This document shows positions 1 through 9,166 of a stretch of 63,132 nt of DNA, one piece after another. A model generated the notes under the pieces. The model had not been told where the DNA came from. It made no database searches and saw nothing but the letters and a program-made list of their open reading frames with translations. Origin of the DNA: Bacteroidales bacterium. Its GTDB lineage: Bacteria > Bacteroidota > Bacteroidia > Bacteroidales > TTA-H9. Position 1 is the stretch's first letter. Each line of letters begins with the position of its first letter. The stretch lies in assembly GCA_028689615.1 (NCBI GenBank), contig JAQVCV010000017.1:1-63132 (forward strand). The letters run 5' to 3'. The position numbers and the translations under genes are program-made.

Positions 1-1113
1 GTCGGTTGTGGGTATTCGTTGCCCGATGAGTTTCTCGATGTCGCGCAGCAGGGGTTTTTCGAGTGCATCGCAAAACGAGAAGGCGGTGCCATCGGCGCCG
101 GCTCTGCCCGTGCGGCCGATTCGGTGCACATAGGTTTCGGGCACCTCGGGCAACTCGTAGTTCACCACCCACTGCATCTCTTCTATGTCGATTCCACGGG
201 CGGCGATGTCGGTGGCTACCAACACGCGGGTCTCCATGTTTTTAAAATTGTTGAGAGCACGCTGGCGGGCGTTCTGCGACTTGTTACCGTGAATGGCTTC
301 GGCCACGATATGGCTTTTTGTCAGGGCTTTGGCCAGCCTGTCGGCACCATGCTTGGTGCGGGTGAAAATAAGTACCTGGTTCATCGCCGGGTTTTTCAGC
401 AGGTGGAGCAGCAGGGTCGTTTTGTTCTCTTTGTCAACCATGAACACCTGCTGTGAAATGATCTCAACGGTGGTAGCCGACGGGGTGATCTCCACTTTCA
501 CCGGTTGTTGAAGGATGGTGCCTGCTAACTTAACGATCTCGGGGGGCATGGTGGCTGAGAAGAACAGCGACTGGCGTTGTCGTGGCAGCAGGGCAATGAT
601 CCGTTTCACGTCGTGTATGAAGCCCATGTCGAGCATCCGGTCGGCCTCGTCGAGCACGAAGATTTCGATGTTGCGAAGGTTCACGATGCCCTGGTCGGCA
701 AGGTCGAGCAAGCGGCCGGGGGTGGCCACCAGAATATCAACACCCCGTCTCACGGCATCGGCCTGGGGATTCTGGTTCACACCGCCAAAAATCACTGTGC
801 TTTTCAGGGGCATAAACCGCCCGTAGGCTTCGATGCTTTCGCCTATCTGGATGGCCAGTTCGCGGGTCGGGGTTACAATCAGGCAGCGGATGCCTTTTCG
901 CCGGTCGTGCATGGGGCGTTCGCCAAGCAGCTGTAAAATGGGGAGGGTAAACGCGGCGGTCTTGCCGGTACCCGTCTGGGCGCAACCCAACAAATCGTCG
1001 CCCTGAAGAATAATGGGTATGGCTTGTTGCTGGATGGGGGTGGGAGTGTTGTAACCTTCTTGTTGCAGCGACCTGAGTAGAGGTTCGATAAGGTTAAGCG
1101 ATTGAAATGACAT
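1..1113 (-). CDS. rhlE: DEAD-box RNA helicase, RhlE type (3' end cut off)
   Basis: ATP-dependent RNA helicase, probably acting in ribosome assembly or RNA turnover. The reading frame is open from ATG at 1113 to the window edge (371 codons), so the C-terminus lies outside. Visible motifs in order: Q motif ([14 protein letters not shown]), Walker A AQTGTGKT, Ia PTRELA, Walker B DEAD, and motif [11 protein letters not shown]. The last residues, [10 protein letters not shown], are typical of the RhlE subgroup. A TAnnTTTG promoter lies 80 bp upstream. The subfamily is likely rather than certain, because the variable tail is missing. Confidence 0.92.
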   Translation of the reverse strand, partial: MSFQSLNLIEPLLRSLQQEGYNTPTPIQQQAIPIILQGDDLLGCAQTGTGKTAAFTLPILQLLGERPMHDRRKGIRCLIVTPTRELAIQIGESIEAYGRFMPLKSTVIFGGVNQNPQADAVRRGVDILVATPGRLLDLADQGIVNLRNIEIFVLDEADRMLDMGFIHDVKRIIALLPRQRQSLFFSATMPPEIVKLAGTILQQPVKVEITPSATTVEIISQQVFMVDKENKTTLLLHLLKNPAMNQVLIFTRTKHGADRLAKALTKSHIVAEAIHGNKSQNARQRALNNFKNMETRVLVATDIAARGIDIEEMQWVVNYELPEVPETYVHRIGRTGRAGADGTAFSFCDALEKPLLRDIEKLIGQRIPTTD

Positions 1114-1195
1114 AAAGAGTTTTAAGGTGGATAATTCCACTGAACGATGCCTGACTCGAAAAAAGATGGGAATGGTTCGGGGGTGAAATCGGGCA

Positions 1196-1203
1196 CAAAG
1201 GTA
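1196..1203 (-). promoter_or_regulatory. Bacteroidota -7 promoter box for rhlE
   Basis: TACCTTTG on the minus strand matches the TAnnTTTG -7 consensus of Bacteroidota. It predicts a leader of roughly 75 nt before the rhlE ATG. No clear TTG -33 element is seen. Confidence 0.6.
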
Positions 1204-1288
1204 CGGTTTTTTTACGACCTGGTGGCTTGCATGTTTTCCATGCATGCAGCATTTGCCAATTATACCGGCTGAGGTTTCGGGCTAAGTG

Positions 1289-2542
1289 CTAAGGTTCATG
1301 TTGAAGATTCCTCCTTACAAGAAGCGCGTTGCCCGATCCAACAACAACCTGACCGGTTTCTTCCACCAGTAAATCGCGACAAATAGCTTGCTGGCCCATG
1401 CTGCTGGTTACCAGTACCGGATTTGGAGCAGGTCCAACTATAACTTTCTGGTAGTTTAACGGAACGGCAGCCGGTGTCCAGTTGCTGGCCGTGAACCAGT
1501 CGTTGCTGGTAGCTCCGGTCCAGTTGACCACAGGTGGATTGATGTTGGTGGATGTCAATGCCGTAAGGTCTGTTTTATGCAATTGTTGCGGAATATTCAC
1601 GAAAGGGGGAACGACCACTGCTTCATTCGAGATAAAAAATTGCAAACCTGTTGATGTTGCAATGGCTTCTGTTTGGTGTCCAGGTAAATTGAGGGTTATT
1701 TTTCTGATGCTGCCACTGAAAAAAAAATGTTGGTTAGGCTGGTCGTAAAGCAGTGTGATGAAGGGGCTGCCCAGGTCGGTATAGCCAATCAGGGATGTGA
1801 GTCCGGCCGCAAGGTTGAAAGAGGCTCCGGTTACAAGGCCTCCGATGTTGAGGGTTTCGCGGGGGTATGCCGTTTGGGTTCCTGGTGATTTAGTAAGGGC
1901 GTAGCGGGTAGTTTGTTTTGAAACCCATTGTTTGGTGAAAAGGAATATGGAGTCGGCGGTTATTACCATCGCTTCGCAATCGAAGTCGGTGTTGTTAGGC
2001 CCGGCAGGTGCGAAATTGGTTTGATCGGAATAGGAAAATGCAAGGGTTTCGATGATAGGAGTTCCACTAAGAATGGAGCTTTTAAGGACTTTCAGAATGT
2101 GCAGATCGGTTCGGTTTCCGTTGGCATTGTTTCCAAAATCGCCTACATACAGATACGATTCGTCTTGTGCCAGTTCTTCCCAATCGGTGTTGGTGGCGCC
2201 GGTCAGGGTAACTGTTTGTACGATAGCTCCTGTTACTGTGTCAAGTGCATACAGGTTTTGGTCGGAGTTGTCGTTGTGGGTCCACAGCATTCCATTCCAA
2301 AGCACCAACCCCGATGTCTCGTGAATCACCGGATTCAGCAATACCGATGAGGCGGGCGATACCAGGGTTGGATTGAAGGAGCATGAACCGTTGTTGTAGA
2401 AGGCTTCAGAATCGTAGTTCGAGGCCATCGGATCGGTACATCCCCACGATTGACCTTTGGTTTCTGACAGGGTTAAAGAGAGTAAAACAAGCCCTAATGC
2501 TTTACAAAACAGCCCCGATTTGATTTTTCCATTCATATTCAT
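1289..2542 (-). CDS. Secreted propeller-like protein with CTDPxAxNY motif
   Basis: Exported protein of unknown function. An N-terminal signal peptide (hydrophobic ALGLVLLSLTL) is followed by the motif GCTDPMASNYDSEAF, a cysteine-containing module common in marine and environmental Bacteroidota surface proteins. Next comes a region rich in repeated beta-strand patterns (SGLVLWNGMLWTHNDNSD, TNTDWEELAQDESYLYVGD) that suggests a propeller. The C-terminus (NWTGATSNDWFTASNWTPA) resembles the tail module often found just before a T9SS sorting domain, but no sorting domain follows: the frame ends in LQHEP. The frame is open further upstream to 2569, but the promoter at 2556-2563 lies inside that extension, so ATG 2542 (or 2536) is preferred. 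Confidence 0.7.
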   Translation of the reverse strand: MNMNGKIKSGLFCKALGLVLLSLTLSETKGQSWGCTDPMASNYDSEAFYNNGSCSFNPTLVSPASSVLLNPVIHETSGLVLWNGMLWTHNDNSDQNLYALDTVTGAIVQTVTLTGATNTDWEELAQDESYLYVGDFGNNANGNRTDLHILKVLKSSILSGTPIIETLAFSYSDQTNFAPAGPNNTDFDCEAMVITADSIFLFTKQWVSKQTTRYALTKSPGTQTAYPRETLNIGGLVTGASFNLAAGLTSLIGYTDLGSPFITLLYDQPNQHFFFSGSIRKITLNLPGHQTEAIATSTGLQFFISNEAVVVPPFVNIPQQLHKTDLTALTSTNINPPVVNWTGATSNDWFTASNWTPAAVPLNYQKVIVGPAPNPVLVTSSMGQQAICRDLLVEETGQVVVGSGNALLVRRNLQHEP

Positions 2543-2555
2543 GCAAATTAGAACA

Positions 2556-2563
2556 CAAAGGTA
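2556..2563 (-). promoter_or_regulatory. -7 promoter box for the 1289-2542 gene
   Basis: Minus-strand TACCTTTG, about 13 nt before ATG 2542. It decides the start codon, since the upstream in-frame start would lie inside the promoter, and it implies a very short leader. Confidence 0.55.
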
Positions 2564-2703
2564 AATCAATCGGGGCCATTTTTCGGGCGGTGCTTGTTTT
2601 TTTTAAAGGTCAATCCAACCCGATAACGGTTAGCGTGTTATCCGACAGTTTGAGCCACCATCTTCCAACCTCAACTATCGGGAAAGGAGAACATAAAAAC
2701 TTG

Positions 2704-3471
2704 TTATTTTTTCTCTCCGTTCTTGTACTTCACGGTATTTGCTTTCCCGTTTTCGTCGTATTCGGTCCATTTGCCTTCTCTTTTTCCGGCAGTCATCTGG
2801 CCGCTGATCTTAAGCTGACCGTTTTCGTAAAACTCTTCGTAAACTCCTTCCTGCACCCCGTTTATGTAGGTTTGTTTTTTTGATATCTGACCGTTGGAAT
2901 AAAAGGTTTTGTGCTCCCCATTGAAGTTGCCTTCTTTGTATTCATAGGCAGCAATTACCCTCCCGCTCTGGTCGAACCACGAGCTCAGCCCGTCGCGCTT
3001 CCCTTGTTTGTAGAACGATTGTTCCTGGAGTTTCCCGTTGTCGTAATACATCTTTTTCACACCGTCTTCTACCCCGTTGCGGTAATAGATTTCGCTGATT
3101 TTACGGGTTCCGTTCATGTAGTTGGTTGACAGGCCATGGAGCTGGTCGTTGCGGAAGGTTTCATCGGCCTGAAGAAAACCTCGTTTGTCAATTACCAGAT
3201 GTTGACCGTCTTTTACCCCCATCCTGTAACTGGTCACTTCGCTCACAACACCCCCGGGATGGTAGTTGGTCCAGGTGCCATCGCGTTTGTTGTCAACATA
3301 GAATCCTTTCGCTACGACTCTGTTTTGGGCTTCTTCCCAGTAGCCCTGCTTCAATCCTTTAGCGTCGGTTTGGTTGGTAAGGGTGTCGGAATGCTGGGCT
3401 TTTGCCGCGATTCCTGAAATCAACGATAACACAACAATTAACGTTGAAAGAATTTGGTTTTTATTCATCAT
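2704..3471 (-). CDS. Exported MORN-repeat (YwqK-like) protein
   Basis: 255-aa protein with a signal peptide (LIVVLSLISGIAAKA) followed by about eight MORN-variant units with the recurring pattern G-x-W/Y, Y-x-N-G (for example YYDNGKLQEQSFYKQGKRDG and YENGQLKISGQMTAGKREGK). Such proteins are often named toxin-antitoxin YwqK-like, but no toxin partner is visible here and the name should not be taken as function. It starts 27 bp after the rimO stop on the same strand and may be the last gene of that operon. Envelope location is inferred from the signal peptide. Confidence 0.75.
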   Translation of the reverse strand: MMNKNQILSTLIVVLSLISGIAAKAQHSDTLTNQTDAKGLKQGYWEEAQNRVVAKGFYVDNKRDGTWTNYHPGGVVSEVTSYRMGVKDGQHLVIDKRGFLQADETFRNDQLHGLSTNYMNGTRKISEIYYRNGVEDGVKKMYYDNGKLQEQSFYKQGKRDGLSSWFDQSGRVIAAYEYKEGNFNGEHKTFYSNGQISKKQTYINGVQEGVYEEFYENGQLKISGQMTAGKREGKWTEYDENGKANTVKYKNGEKK

Positions 3472-3498
3472 TATCTCAAGTTTAAGATGTTAATAGAT

Positions 3499-4854
3499 TT
3501 ATATCGGATCATCAGAAATAGGTGTTGCAAACAGGTCAAATTGGTCCACGCTGTCAATGGTCATCCTATACAACTCTCCGGGTTTCAGATTTGGATGTAT
3601 GTTCATGTCAACCAGCACTTCGTTGTCAACCTCGGGCGAGTCGTACTGCGTACGGCCAATCCAGTAATCGCCTTCCAGACGGTCGATCATAACTTCCAAC
3701 GATTTTCCTTCCAGTTTTTGGTTAAGTTCAAAAGCAATTTGCTCCTGCAATTTCATGAGGTTGGCAGCCCGTTCGGTTTTTTCGTCCTCGGGCACATCGT
3801 CGGGTAGTTGGAAAGCGTGGGTCTCTTCCTCGTGACTGTAAGTGAACACGCCAACCCGGTCAAATCTGTTGTAGCTGATGAAATTGAGTAATTCTTCCAT
3901 CTCTTCCTGCGTTTCTCCAGGGTAACCAACAATAAAACTTGTGCGGATGGCCGCGTCGGGTAATTCGGTTCTGAACCGGTCGATGAGTTGTTGTGTCTGG
4001 GTTGCATTTACTCCCCGACGCATCGATTTCAAAATCCGACTGTTGATGTGCTGCAACGGGATGTCGATGTAATTGCAAATGTTGTCGCGTTCGCGCATCA
4101 AGGGGAGCAAGTCATCGGGAAAAGAGGTCGGGAAAAGGTAGTGGAGCCTGATCCACCGGAAAAGGCGGCTGTCGGAAAGTTGCCTTACCAATTCGGTCAA
4201 CATTTGTTTTTTGTAAAGGTCAACTCCATAGTAAGTGAGATCTTGCGAAATGAGCATGATCTCTTTCACTCCCCGCGCTGATAGTTTGGCTGCTTCCTCC
4301 ATCAACGATTCTAGGGTGCGCGACACGTGTTTGCCTCTGATCAAAGGGATGGCGCAAAAGGAGCATTGACGGTCGCAGCCCTCGGCTATCTTAAGGTAGG
4401 CGTAATGAGGGGGGGTGCTGAGAACTCTTTCTCCAAGCAACTCGTCGCGGTAGAGCAATCCTGCCGATTCAACAATCTTGGGTTGATCGTTCACCCCAAA
4501 CCATCCGTCAACTTCGGGGATTTCTGCTGCCAATTCAGCTTGATAACGCTGAGCCAGGCAGCCCATCACGATCAGTCTGTCAATCTTTCCCGATTTTCGG
4601 GCTTCAGCAAACCTGAGGATGGTGTCGATGGATTCTTGCTTGGCATCGCCTATAAAACCACAGGTGTTGATAACTACCTGGCGCGATGTCGTTGCTTCTT
4701 CGGCGTGTTCTGCCTTAAATCCTGCCGCCTCAAATTGTCGGAGTAACGATTCAGAGTCAACAGTGTTTTTGGAACACCCAAGGGTAACGATGCTTATTTC
4801 TTTGTTTTTTTTCAGTGTCAAAGCCTTAGTGGTATGGAGGTTGGGAATTGTCAT
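3499..4854 (-). CDS. rimO: Ribosomal protein S12 methylthiotransferase RimO
   Basis: Radical-SAM enzyme that methylthiolates the conserved aspartate of ribosomal protein S12. The N-terminal UPF0004 domain carries cluster cysteines C27, C65 and C99. The radical-SAM CxxxCxxC is C160/C164/C167 (GCDRQCSFCAIP). A TRAM domain closes the protein (LEGKSLEVMIDRLEGDYWIG). At 451 aa it is of normal family length. RimO is preferred to MiaB because of the LGCSKNTVDSE start and the S12-type IRGKHVSR segment. Its ATG overlaps the stop of the preceding mtaD gene (ATGA), so the two are probably translationally coupled. Confidence 0.95.
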   Translation of the reverse strand: MTIPNLHTTKALTLKKNKEISIVTLGCSKNTVDSESLLRQFEAAGFKAEHAEEATTSRQVVINTCGFIGDAKQESIDTILRFAEARKSGKIDRLIVMGCLAQRYQAELAAEIPEVDGWFGVNDQPKIVESAGLLYRDELLGERVLSTPPHYAYLKIAEGCDRQCSFCAIPLIRGKHVSRTLESLMEEAAKLSARGVKEIMLISQDLTYYGVDLYKKQMLTELVRQLSDSRLFRWIRLHYLFPTSFPDDLLPLMRERDNICNYIDIPLQHINSRILKSMRRGVNATQTQQLIDRFRTELPDAAIRTSFIVGYPGETQEEMEELLNFISYNRFDRVGVFTYSHEEETHAFQLPDDVPEDEKTERAANLMKLQEQIAFELNQKLEGKSLEVMIDRLEGDYWIGRTQYDSPEVDNEVLVDMNIHPNLKPGELYRMTIDSVDQFDLFATPISDDPI

Positions 4855-6176
4855 TTGGAATCAAAAAGATCTATCTGGATTTTTTTGTTGAGTTTGCTTG
4901 CTTTGGCCAGGATGGTTGCCATGTCAAGTGTTTGCAGTACACGCTTGTGCATCACCATTCGGCCATTCACAAAAAGGGTCTCTACATCCGACGAGTGCAT
5001 GGCATAAACCACATGCGACCAGATGTTGTAGAGGGGTGTGAGGTGGGGTTGGTCGAGCCGTGCCACCAAAATGTCAGCAGCCTTTCCCGCCTCGATGCTG
5101 CCTGTAATGTTATCCACTCCCAAAACCCGGGCACCTCCAATGGTGGCCATTTCTACTACTTTACGGGCGGGCATGGCAGCAGGATCTTTACAAAGCAGCT
5201 TGGTTACCAGAGCGGTGCCTCGCATTTCGTTGAACAGGTTGAGGTTGTTGTTTGAGGCTGCACCATCAGTTCCAAGTCCGCATTTGATCTTGCTTCGGGT
5301 GTAGGTATCGATGGGGGCCCAGCCTGAGGCCAGTTTCATGTTGCTCGATGGGTTGTGGGCAATTCCCATGTCGAGGGTAGCTGCCAGTTCTATTTCCTTT
5401 TGATCGGTGTGAATCATGTGCGCGGCAATCAGTCGCTCGCTAATTCCGGTTTGCAACAGATAGGGAAGGGGGCGAAGGCCGTTGCCCGATAAGCTGTTCG
5501 TTACTTCTTCATCGGTTTCCGACAGGTGGATGTGTACCGGGAGGTTAAGCCGGCGGCTTTCTTTGGCTATGCTTTGCAGCAACGGTTTGCTGCACGCGTA
5601 AATGGAATGAGGGGCAAAGGCAACCCTTACCAGCGGGTGATTGCGGTATTGGGTTGCCATACTTTCGGTATGTTTCAGAGTGCTTTCCGGGGTAGGGTGG
5701 CTGGGCGAAGGGAAATCCATAACCGCTTCGCCTGTCAATACTTTCATCCCCGCTTCAATGCAGGCACGGGCAACTTCCTCCTCAAAGAAATACATGTCGG
5801 CAAACAAAGTGGTGCCCGACCTGAACATCTCGGCGATAGCCAGTTGGGTTCCCGTGAAAACATTTTCGGCGGTCACAAAACGGGCTTCAGCAGGCCATAT
5901 AAAATCGCGGAGCCAGGTGTCGAGCGGCATGTCGTCGGCCATTCCCCTGATAAGGGTCATGGCTGCATGGGTGTGGCAATTGATCAAACCGGGCATAACG
6001 AGATGGTTGCTGATGTCGAGCACCTCATGAGGTTGGGGGCGGTTGCTGATTTCTGTCATCCTGCCAACGGCAGTGATGTTGCTCCCGCAAATCTCAACAA
6101 AACCACGATCAACCACCTCAAATCGATCGTTCATGGTCAGAATCAGTCCGTTGTCAAGCCGTAAGTCGGGTCTCAT
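4851..6176 (-). CDS. mtaD: Amidohydrolase, MTA/SAH deaminase type
   Basis: Metal-dependent hydrolase of the SsnA/MtaD/TrzN group, most likely deaminating 5'-methylthioadenosine or S-adenosylhomocysteine. The family signature is PGLINCHTHAAM with the HxH metal ligands. Further metal/substrate residues lie in HIHLSETDEE, AAHMIH, AHNPSSNMKLASG and GLGTDGAASNNNLNLF, all typical of MtaD. The 441-aa length fits. ATGA overlaps at both ends link it to the DUF2721 gene upstream and rimO downstream. Pairing an SAH/MTA-clearing enzyme with a SAM-consuming radical enzyme is metabolically sensible (inference). Guanine or chlorohydrolase relatives cannot be excluded. Confidence 0.85.
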   Translation of the reverse strand: MRPDLRLDNGLILTMNDRFEVVDRGFVEICGSNITAVGRMTEISNRPQPHEVLDISNHLVMPGLINCHTHAAMTLIRGMADDMPLDTWLRDFIWPAEARFVTAENVFTGTQLAIAEMFRSGTTLFADMYFFEEEVARACIEAGMKVLTGEAVMDFPSPSHPTPESTLKHTESMATQYRNHPLVRVAFAPHSIYACSKPLLQSIAKESRRLNLPVHIHLSETDEEVTNSLSGNGLRPLPYLLQTGISERLIAAHMIHTDQKEIELAATLDMGIAHNPSSNMKLASGWAPIDTYTRSKIKCGLGTDGAASNNNLNLFNEMRGTALVTKLLCKDPAAMPARKVVEMATIGGARVLGVDNITGSIEAGKAADILVARLDQPHLTPLYNIWSHVVYAMHSSDVETLFVNGRMVMHKRVLQTLDMATILAKASKLNKKIQIDLFDSK

Positions 6177-6652
6177 ATTTCGCTCTCTACAATCTCAATT
6201 TTCACTATTTCATAGCCTTTCCACACCTCACGTGCAGCATGGGAAACCCCAATCAGCACCGAAACCATCCCCATGAGAAACAGTGTTACCGAAAGAGATT
6301 GCAATTCGAGGTCTTTAAGGAAAAAGTCACCCCCGATTGAGAGGGAGGCCAAAATAAAGAAAGCTACACCCAGAGTGTAGAAAAAGACCGTGTTTCTAAC
6401 AAGTTTCACTCTATAGGCAAACCGTTCAACCTGCATCTGGATGCTGTTAAGGCGTTTCGATTGTTCTTCATTGAGAGTTTGTGTGCGTTTTTGCGAAACC
6501 AAACGTCTTTTCTCTTCTTCCAATACCCTGATTCTGTTAACAACAAGGCTGTATTTGTTGTTGGTTCCCAGCAGGAGCAGTCCGCATGCCGAAATCATGA
6601 TCCCCGGTGCCAACATGGCTTGAATCAGGTCAACCGATGTGAAATTGAGCAT
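6173..6652 (-). CDS. DUF2721 membrane protein
   Basis: Small integral membrane protein. The opening LTSVDLIQ-like segment and helix (PGIMISACGLLLLG), a charged coiled-coil loop (VNRIRVLEEEKRRLVSQKR), and two further hydrophobic helices (NTVFFYTLGVAFFILASLS and LFLMGMVSVLIGVSHA) match DUF2721, whose function is unknown. ATG 6652 is preferred over the longer TTG-started frame (6679) because the promoter box overlaps that region. It is first in the operon with mtaD and rimO and overlaps mtaD by 4 bp. Confidence 0.85.
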   Translation of the reverse strand: MLNFTSVDLIQAMLAPGIMISACGLLLLGTNNKYSLVVNRIRVLEEEKRRLVSQKRTQTLNEEQSKRLNSIQMQVERFAYRVKLVRNTVFFYTLGVAFFILASLSIGGDFFLKDLELQSLSVTLFLMGMVSVLIGVSHAAREVWKGYEIVKIEIVESEI

Positions 6653-6676
6653 AGTTAAAAGTTTTAAATTGCTGTG

Positions 6677-6684
6677 CAAAGATA
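6677..6684 (-). promoter_or_regulatory. -7 promoter box for DUF2721-mtaD-rimO operon
   Basis: Minus-strand TATCTTTG, 25 bp before the ATG at 6652. It supports that start and a short leader. Confidence 0.65.
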
Positions 6685-6812
6685 GGGGCCTCTTCTGTAT
6701 TTCTTTACTTTTGATTCTATGCCGATTTTCATGGCTTGTTGGTATCTTGTTCTATGGTAGGGTATTGCGTTATTTTTTGCAGTCTGGAGAACAGTATTTG
6801 GGCTTCAGTTTC

Positions 6813-6820
6813 TACCTTTG
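6813..6820 (+). promoter_or_regulatory. -7 promoter box for cstA
   Basis: Plus-strand TACCTTTG, 34 bp upstream of ATG 6855. It argues against the longer in-frame start near 6639, which would lie upstream of the promoter. Confidence 0.6.
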
Positions 6821-6854
6821 TCTGGTTGCTAGTATCTCATTTATTTGTTTTGAA

Positions 6855-8312
6855 ATGATTACCTTTTTTATTGGAGTTGCTTTACTTGTAGTGGGTTATC
6901 TTGTTTATGGGTCGGTTATTGAGCGTGTATTTGGTGCCGATGACCGTCGCCCGACCCCTGCTGTCACGCAAGCTGATGGAGTAGATTTTGTCCCTTTAAA
7001 GTGGCATAAAATATTTTTGATACAGTTTTTGAATATTGCCGGGTTGGGGCCGATATTTGGTGCCGTGATGGGTGCCGTTTATGGTCCTGTGGCATTTTTG
7101 TGGATCGTTTTTGGGACTATTTTTGCCGGTGCTGTTCACGACTATTTCAGCGGGATGCTGTCGGTTCGCCATCAGGGAAGCAGCATTGGTGAAGTGGTTG
7201 GCATTTATCTCGGGAACGGGATGAAGCAGTTTATGAGAGGATTTACTGTAATTCTTATGGTTTTTGTCGGGGCTGTTTTTATTACAGGCCCTGCCGAAAT
7301 TCTTGCCGGGATTACCCAAGGTGATGCTTCATGGTTTAACCTCACTTTCTGGGCCTGTATCATCGTGGTGTATTACGTGTTGGCTACCCTGCTACCTGTC
7401 GATAAAATAATCGGACGAATTTATCCTTTTTTTGGTGTTGCCCTGCTGTTTATGGCAGTGGGTGTTATTGCCGGATTGTTTGCTACAGGCAAAATATCCG
7501 CCATGCCGGAATTGCTGCCCAATGGCTTTCATAACATGAAGTTTGATGCAGCAAAATCGTCGATATTCCCTATGCTTTTTATAACTATTGCCTGCGGTGC
7601 TATAAGCGGTTTTCATTCTACACAGGCTCCCATGATGGCTCGTTGCATCACAAATGAAAAGTTGGGCCGCAGGGTGTTTTACGGAGCTATGGTTACCGAG
7701 GGGCTCGTTGCCATGATTTGGGCCGCCGCCGGTATGAGTTTTTATGGTGGTGTGGATGCCCTCAACGGCGTGATTGCCGCGAAAACACCTGCCTCTGTTG
7801 TTAGCGAGATCAGCAATTCGCTTTTAGGAAAACTCGGAGGCATTCTTGCTTTGTTGGGTGTGGTAGCTGCACCCATCACCTCGGGCGATACTGCTTTCAG
7901 AAGTGCCAGACTTATTGTTGCCGATTTTCTGAAATTCAAACAGTTTTCGATGCGAAACAGGTTGATAGTAAGCATCCCTCTCTTTGTGGCTGGATTGGTG
8001 CTCACTCAGTTGAAATTTGAGATCATCTGGAGGTATTTCGGATGGGCCAACCAAACACTTGCAACCATAGTTCTTTGGACTATAGTAGTTTATTTGTGGC
8101 AAGCCGGCAAACAGTTTTATTTGGTTCTGGTGCCGGCATTGTTTATGACCGCCGTGGTGTTTACTTACATCCTGCTGGTACCTTCCGGATTTGGCCTAAA
8201 CCCGTCGCTGGCCTATCCGATGGGAATTGGTGCTTCTCTGCTGATCGGAGGCTGGTTTGGTTGGTATGCTGTACGCAACCGCGGACGGTGGCTTACCCGA
8301 AATGGGATTTGA
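6855..8312 (+). CDS. cstA: CstA-family carbon starvation protein
   Basis: Polytopic inner-membrane transporter of the CstA family; relatives take up peptides or pyruvate under carbon limitation. From ATG 6855 it is 485 aa with many hydrophobic helices. Recognisable CstA segments include FGADDRRPTPAV near the N-terminus, FLNIAGLGPIFGAVMGA, GAVHDYFSGMLSVRHQG, and the conserved ITSGDTAFRSARLIVADFLK near the C-terminus. The length matches the short Bacteroidota form, not the roughly 700-aa E. coli protein. It is convergent with radC, with a gap of only 6 bp. The substrate cannot be told from sequence. Confidence 0.9.
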   Translation: MITFFIGVALLVVGYLVYGSVIERVFGADDRRPTPAVTQADGVDFVPLKWHKIFLIQFLNIAGLGPIFGAVMGAVYGPVAFLWIVFGTIFAGAVHDYFSGMLSVRHQGSSIGEVVGIYLGNGMKQFMRGFTVILMVFVGAVFITGPAEILAGITQGDASWFNLTFWACIIVVYYVLATLLPVDKIIGRIYPFFGVALLFMAVGVIAGLFATGKISAMPELLPNGFHNMKFDAAKSSIFPMLFITIACGAISGFHSTQAPMMARCITNEKLGRRVFYGAMVTEGLVAMIWAAAGMSFYGGVDALNGVIAAKTPASVVSEISNSLLGKLGGILALLGVVAAPITSGDTAFRSARLIVADFLKFKQFSMRNRLIVSIPLFVAGLVLTQLKFEIIWRYFGWANQTLATIVLWTIVVYLWQAGKQFYLVLVPALFMTAVVFTYILLVPSGFGLNPSLAYPMGIGASLLIGGWFGWYAVRNRGRWLTRNGI

Positions 8313-8318
8313 GGCTGG

Positions 8319-9011
8319 TTAAAGCTCTCCCTCATCGGCAAAACTAAAGTAAGCGTTTTCGCCAACGATTATGTGATCAAGAACTTGGATGTCAAATAAT
8401 AAAGCTGCTTGCTTGATCTTTTGGGTAATGTTTTTATCGGGTTCGCTGGGATTGATGTTGCCTGATGGGTGGTTGTGCCCTAATACGATGCTGTTAGCAC
8501 GCCAGTCAAGAGCAAATTTGATGATTTGTTTCACCTCAACGACCGTGCCTGTACTCCCTCCAAGGCTTACTTGTTGCCTGTGTACCAAGCGATTGGCGCG
8601 ATTTAGAAGCAATACCCAGAATTGCTCCGTATCGAGGTCGTTCAACACATGAAATGCTTTGTAGGAATCTCTGCTGCAAGTGATGTGAGTTCTCGACAGT
8701 GGCTCTGAGCCCCGCCTTCTGCCCAGTTCCAAAGCAGCAATGATGGTGATGGCTTTGGCTTCGCCAATTCCTTTAAGTTTTTTGAGTTCGGCCACCGAAA
8801 AACGGGAAAGGGTCAGCAAGTTGTCGTTGGCACTCTTCAGAATTCGTTTGGACAGATCTACAGCCGATTCGTTTTTCGATCCGGTCGAAATCAGGATAGC
8901 CAGAAGCTCGGCATCGCTCAGTGCCTGACGCCCTTTTGTCAACAGTTTTTCTCTGGGCCTGTCGTCTTCAGCCCATAGTTTGATTGGTGTGTATTTGCTT
9001 GTTGTGTCCAT
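8319..9011 (-). CDS. radC: RadC-family JAB/MPN protein (UPF0758)
   Basis: 230-aa protein with an N-terminal helix-hairpin-helix region (LKKLKGIGEAKAITIIAALELGRR, in two parts) and a C-terminal JAB/MPN metalloprotease-like domain with the zinc motif HNHPSGNINPSEPD. The family was linked to DNA repair, but its biochemical role is unsettled. ATG 9011 is chosen because it gives the usual family start (IKLWAEDDRPREKL); the longer frame adds an unrelated N-terminus. The preceding bases (ATTCTTTGCAACG) resemble a weak -7 box very close to the ATG. Confidence 0.92.
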   Translation of the reverse strand: MDTTSKYTPIKLWAEDDRPREKLLTKGRQALSDAELLAILISTGSKNESAVDLSKRILKSANDNLLTLSRFSVAELKKLKGIGEAKAITIIAALELGRRRGSEPLSRTHITCSRDSYKAFHVLNDLDTEQFWVLLLNRANRLVHRQQVSLGGSTGTVVEVKQIIKFALDWRANSIVLGHNHPSGNINPSEPDKNITQKIKQAALLFDIQVLDHIIVGENAYFSFADEGEL

Positions 9012-9055
9012 CGTTGCAAAGAATAATTCAGGCAACGAAAGTAAACAAATAACCG

Positions 9056-9088
9056 AACCCGTTTGCGTGTCGAACAGGCAAACGGGTT
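9056..9088. repeat. Perfect 11-bp inverted repeat between radC and rpsT
   Basis: AACCCGTTTGC (9056-9066) and its exact complement GCAAACGGGTT (9078-9088) flank an 11-nt loop. On the minus strand it follows the rpsT terminator and lies about 45 bp before the radC ATG. It has no T-run of its own, so it may be a backup terminator, an mRNA-stabilising hairpin, or an operator. Confidence 0.6.
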
Positions 9089-9104
9089 GGATTGTCTTTA
9101 TCAA

Positions 9105-9134
9105 AACGCTCTAACAGTTGTTTGTCAGAGCGTT
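9105..9134 (-). terminator. Intrinsic terminator of rpsT
   Basis: AACGCTCT (9105-9112) pairs with AGAGCGTT (9127-9134), extendable past one mismatch. On the minus strand the stem is followed by TTTTGAT. It lies about 33 bp beyond the rpsT stop. Confidence 0.65.
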
Positions 9135-9166
9135 GAAAAAAGTATTTTTATTTCAAAGATGATGCC

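Noticed and set aside
1220-1250. Terminator hairpin with TGCATG arms
   Set aside because: Only six base pairs and no T-run on either side.
2704-3471. Toxin-antitoxin module (YwqK antitoxin)
   Set aside because: No toxin-like partner is nearby and the protein is exported; the YwqK name reflects repeats only.
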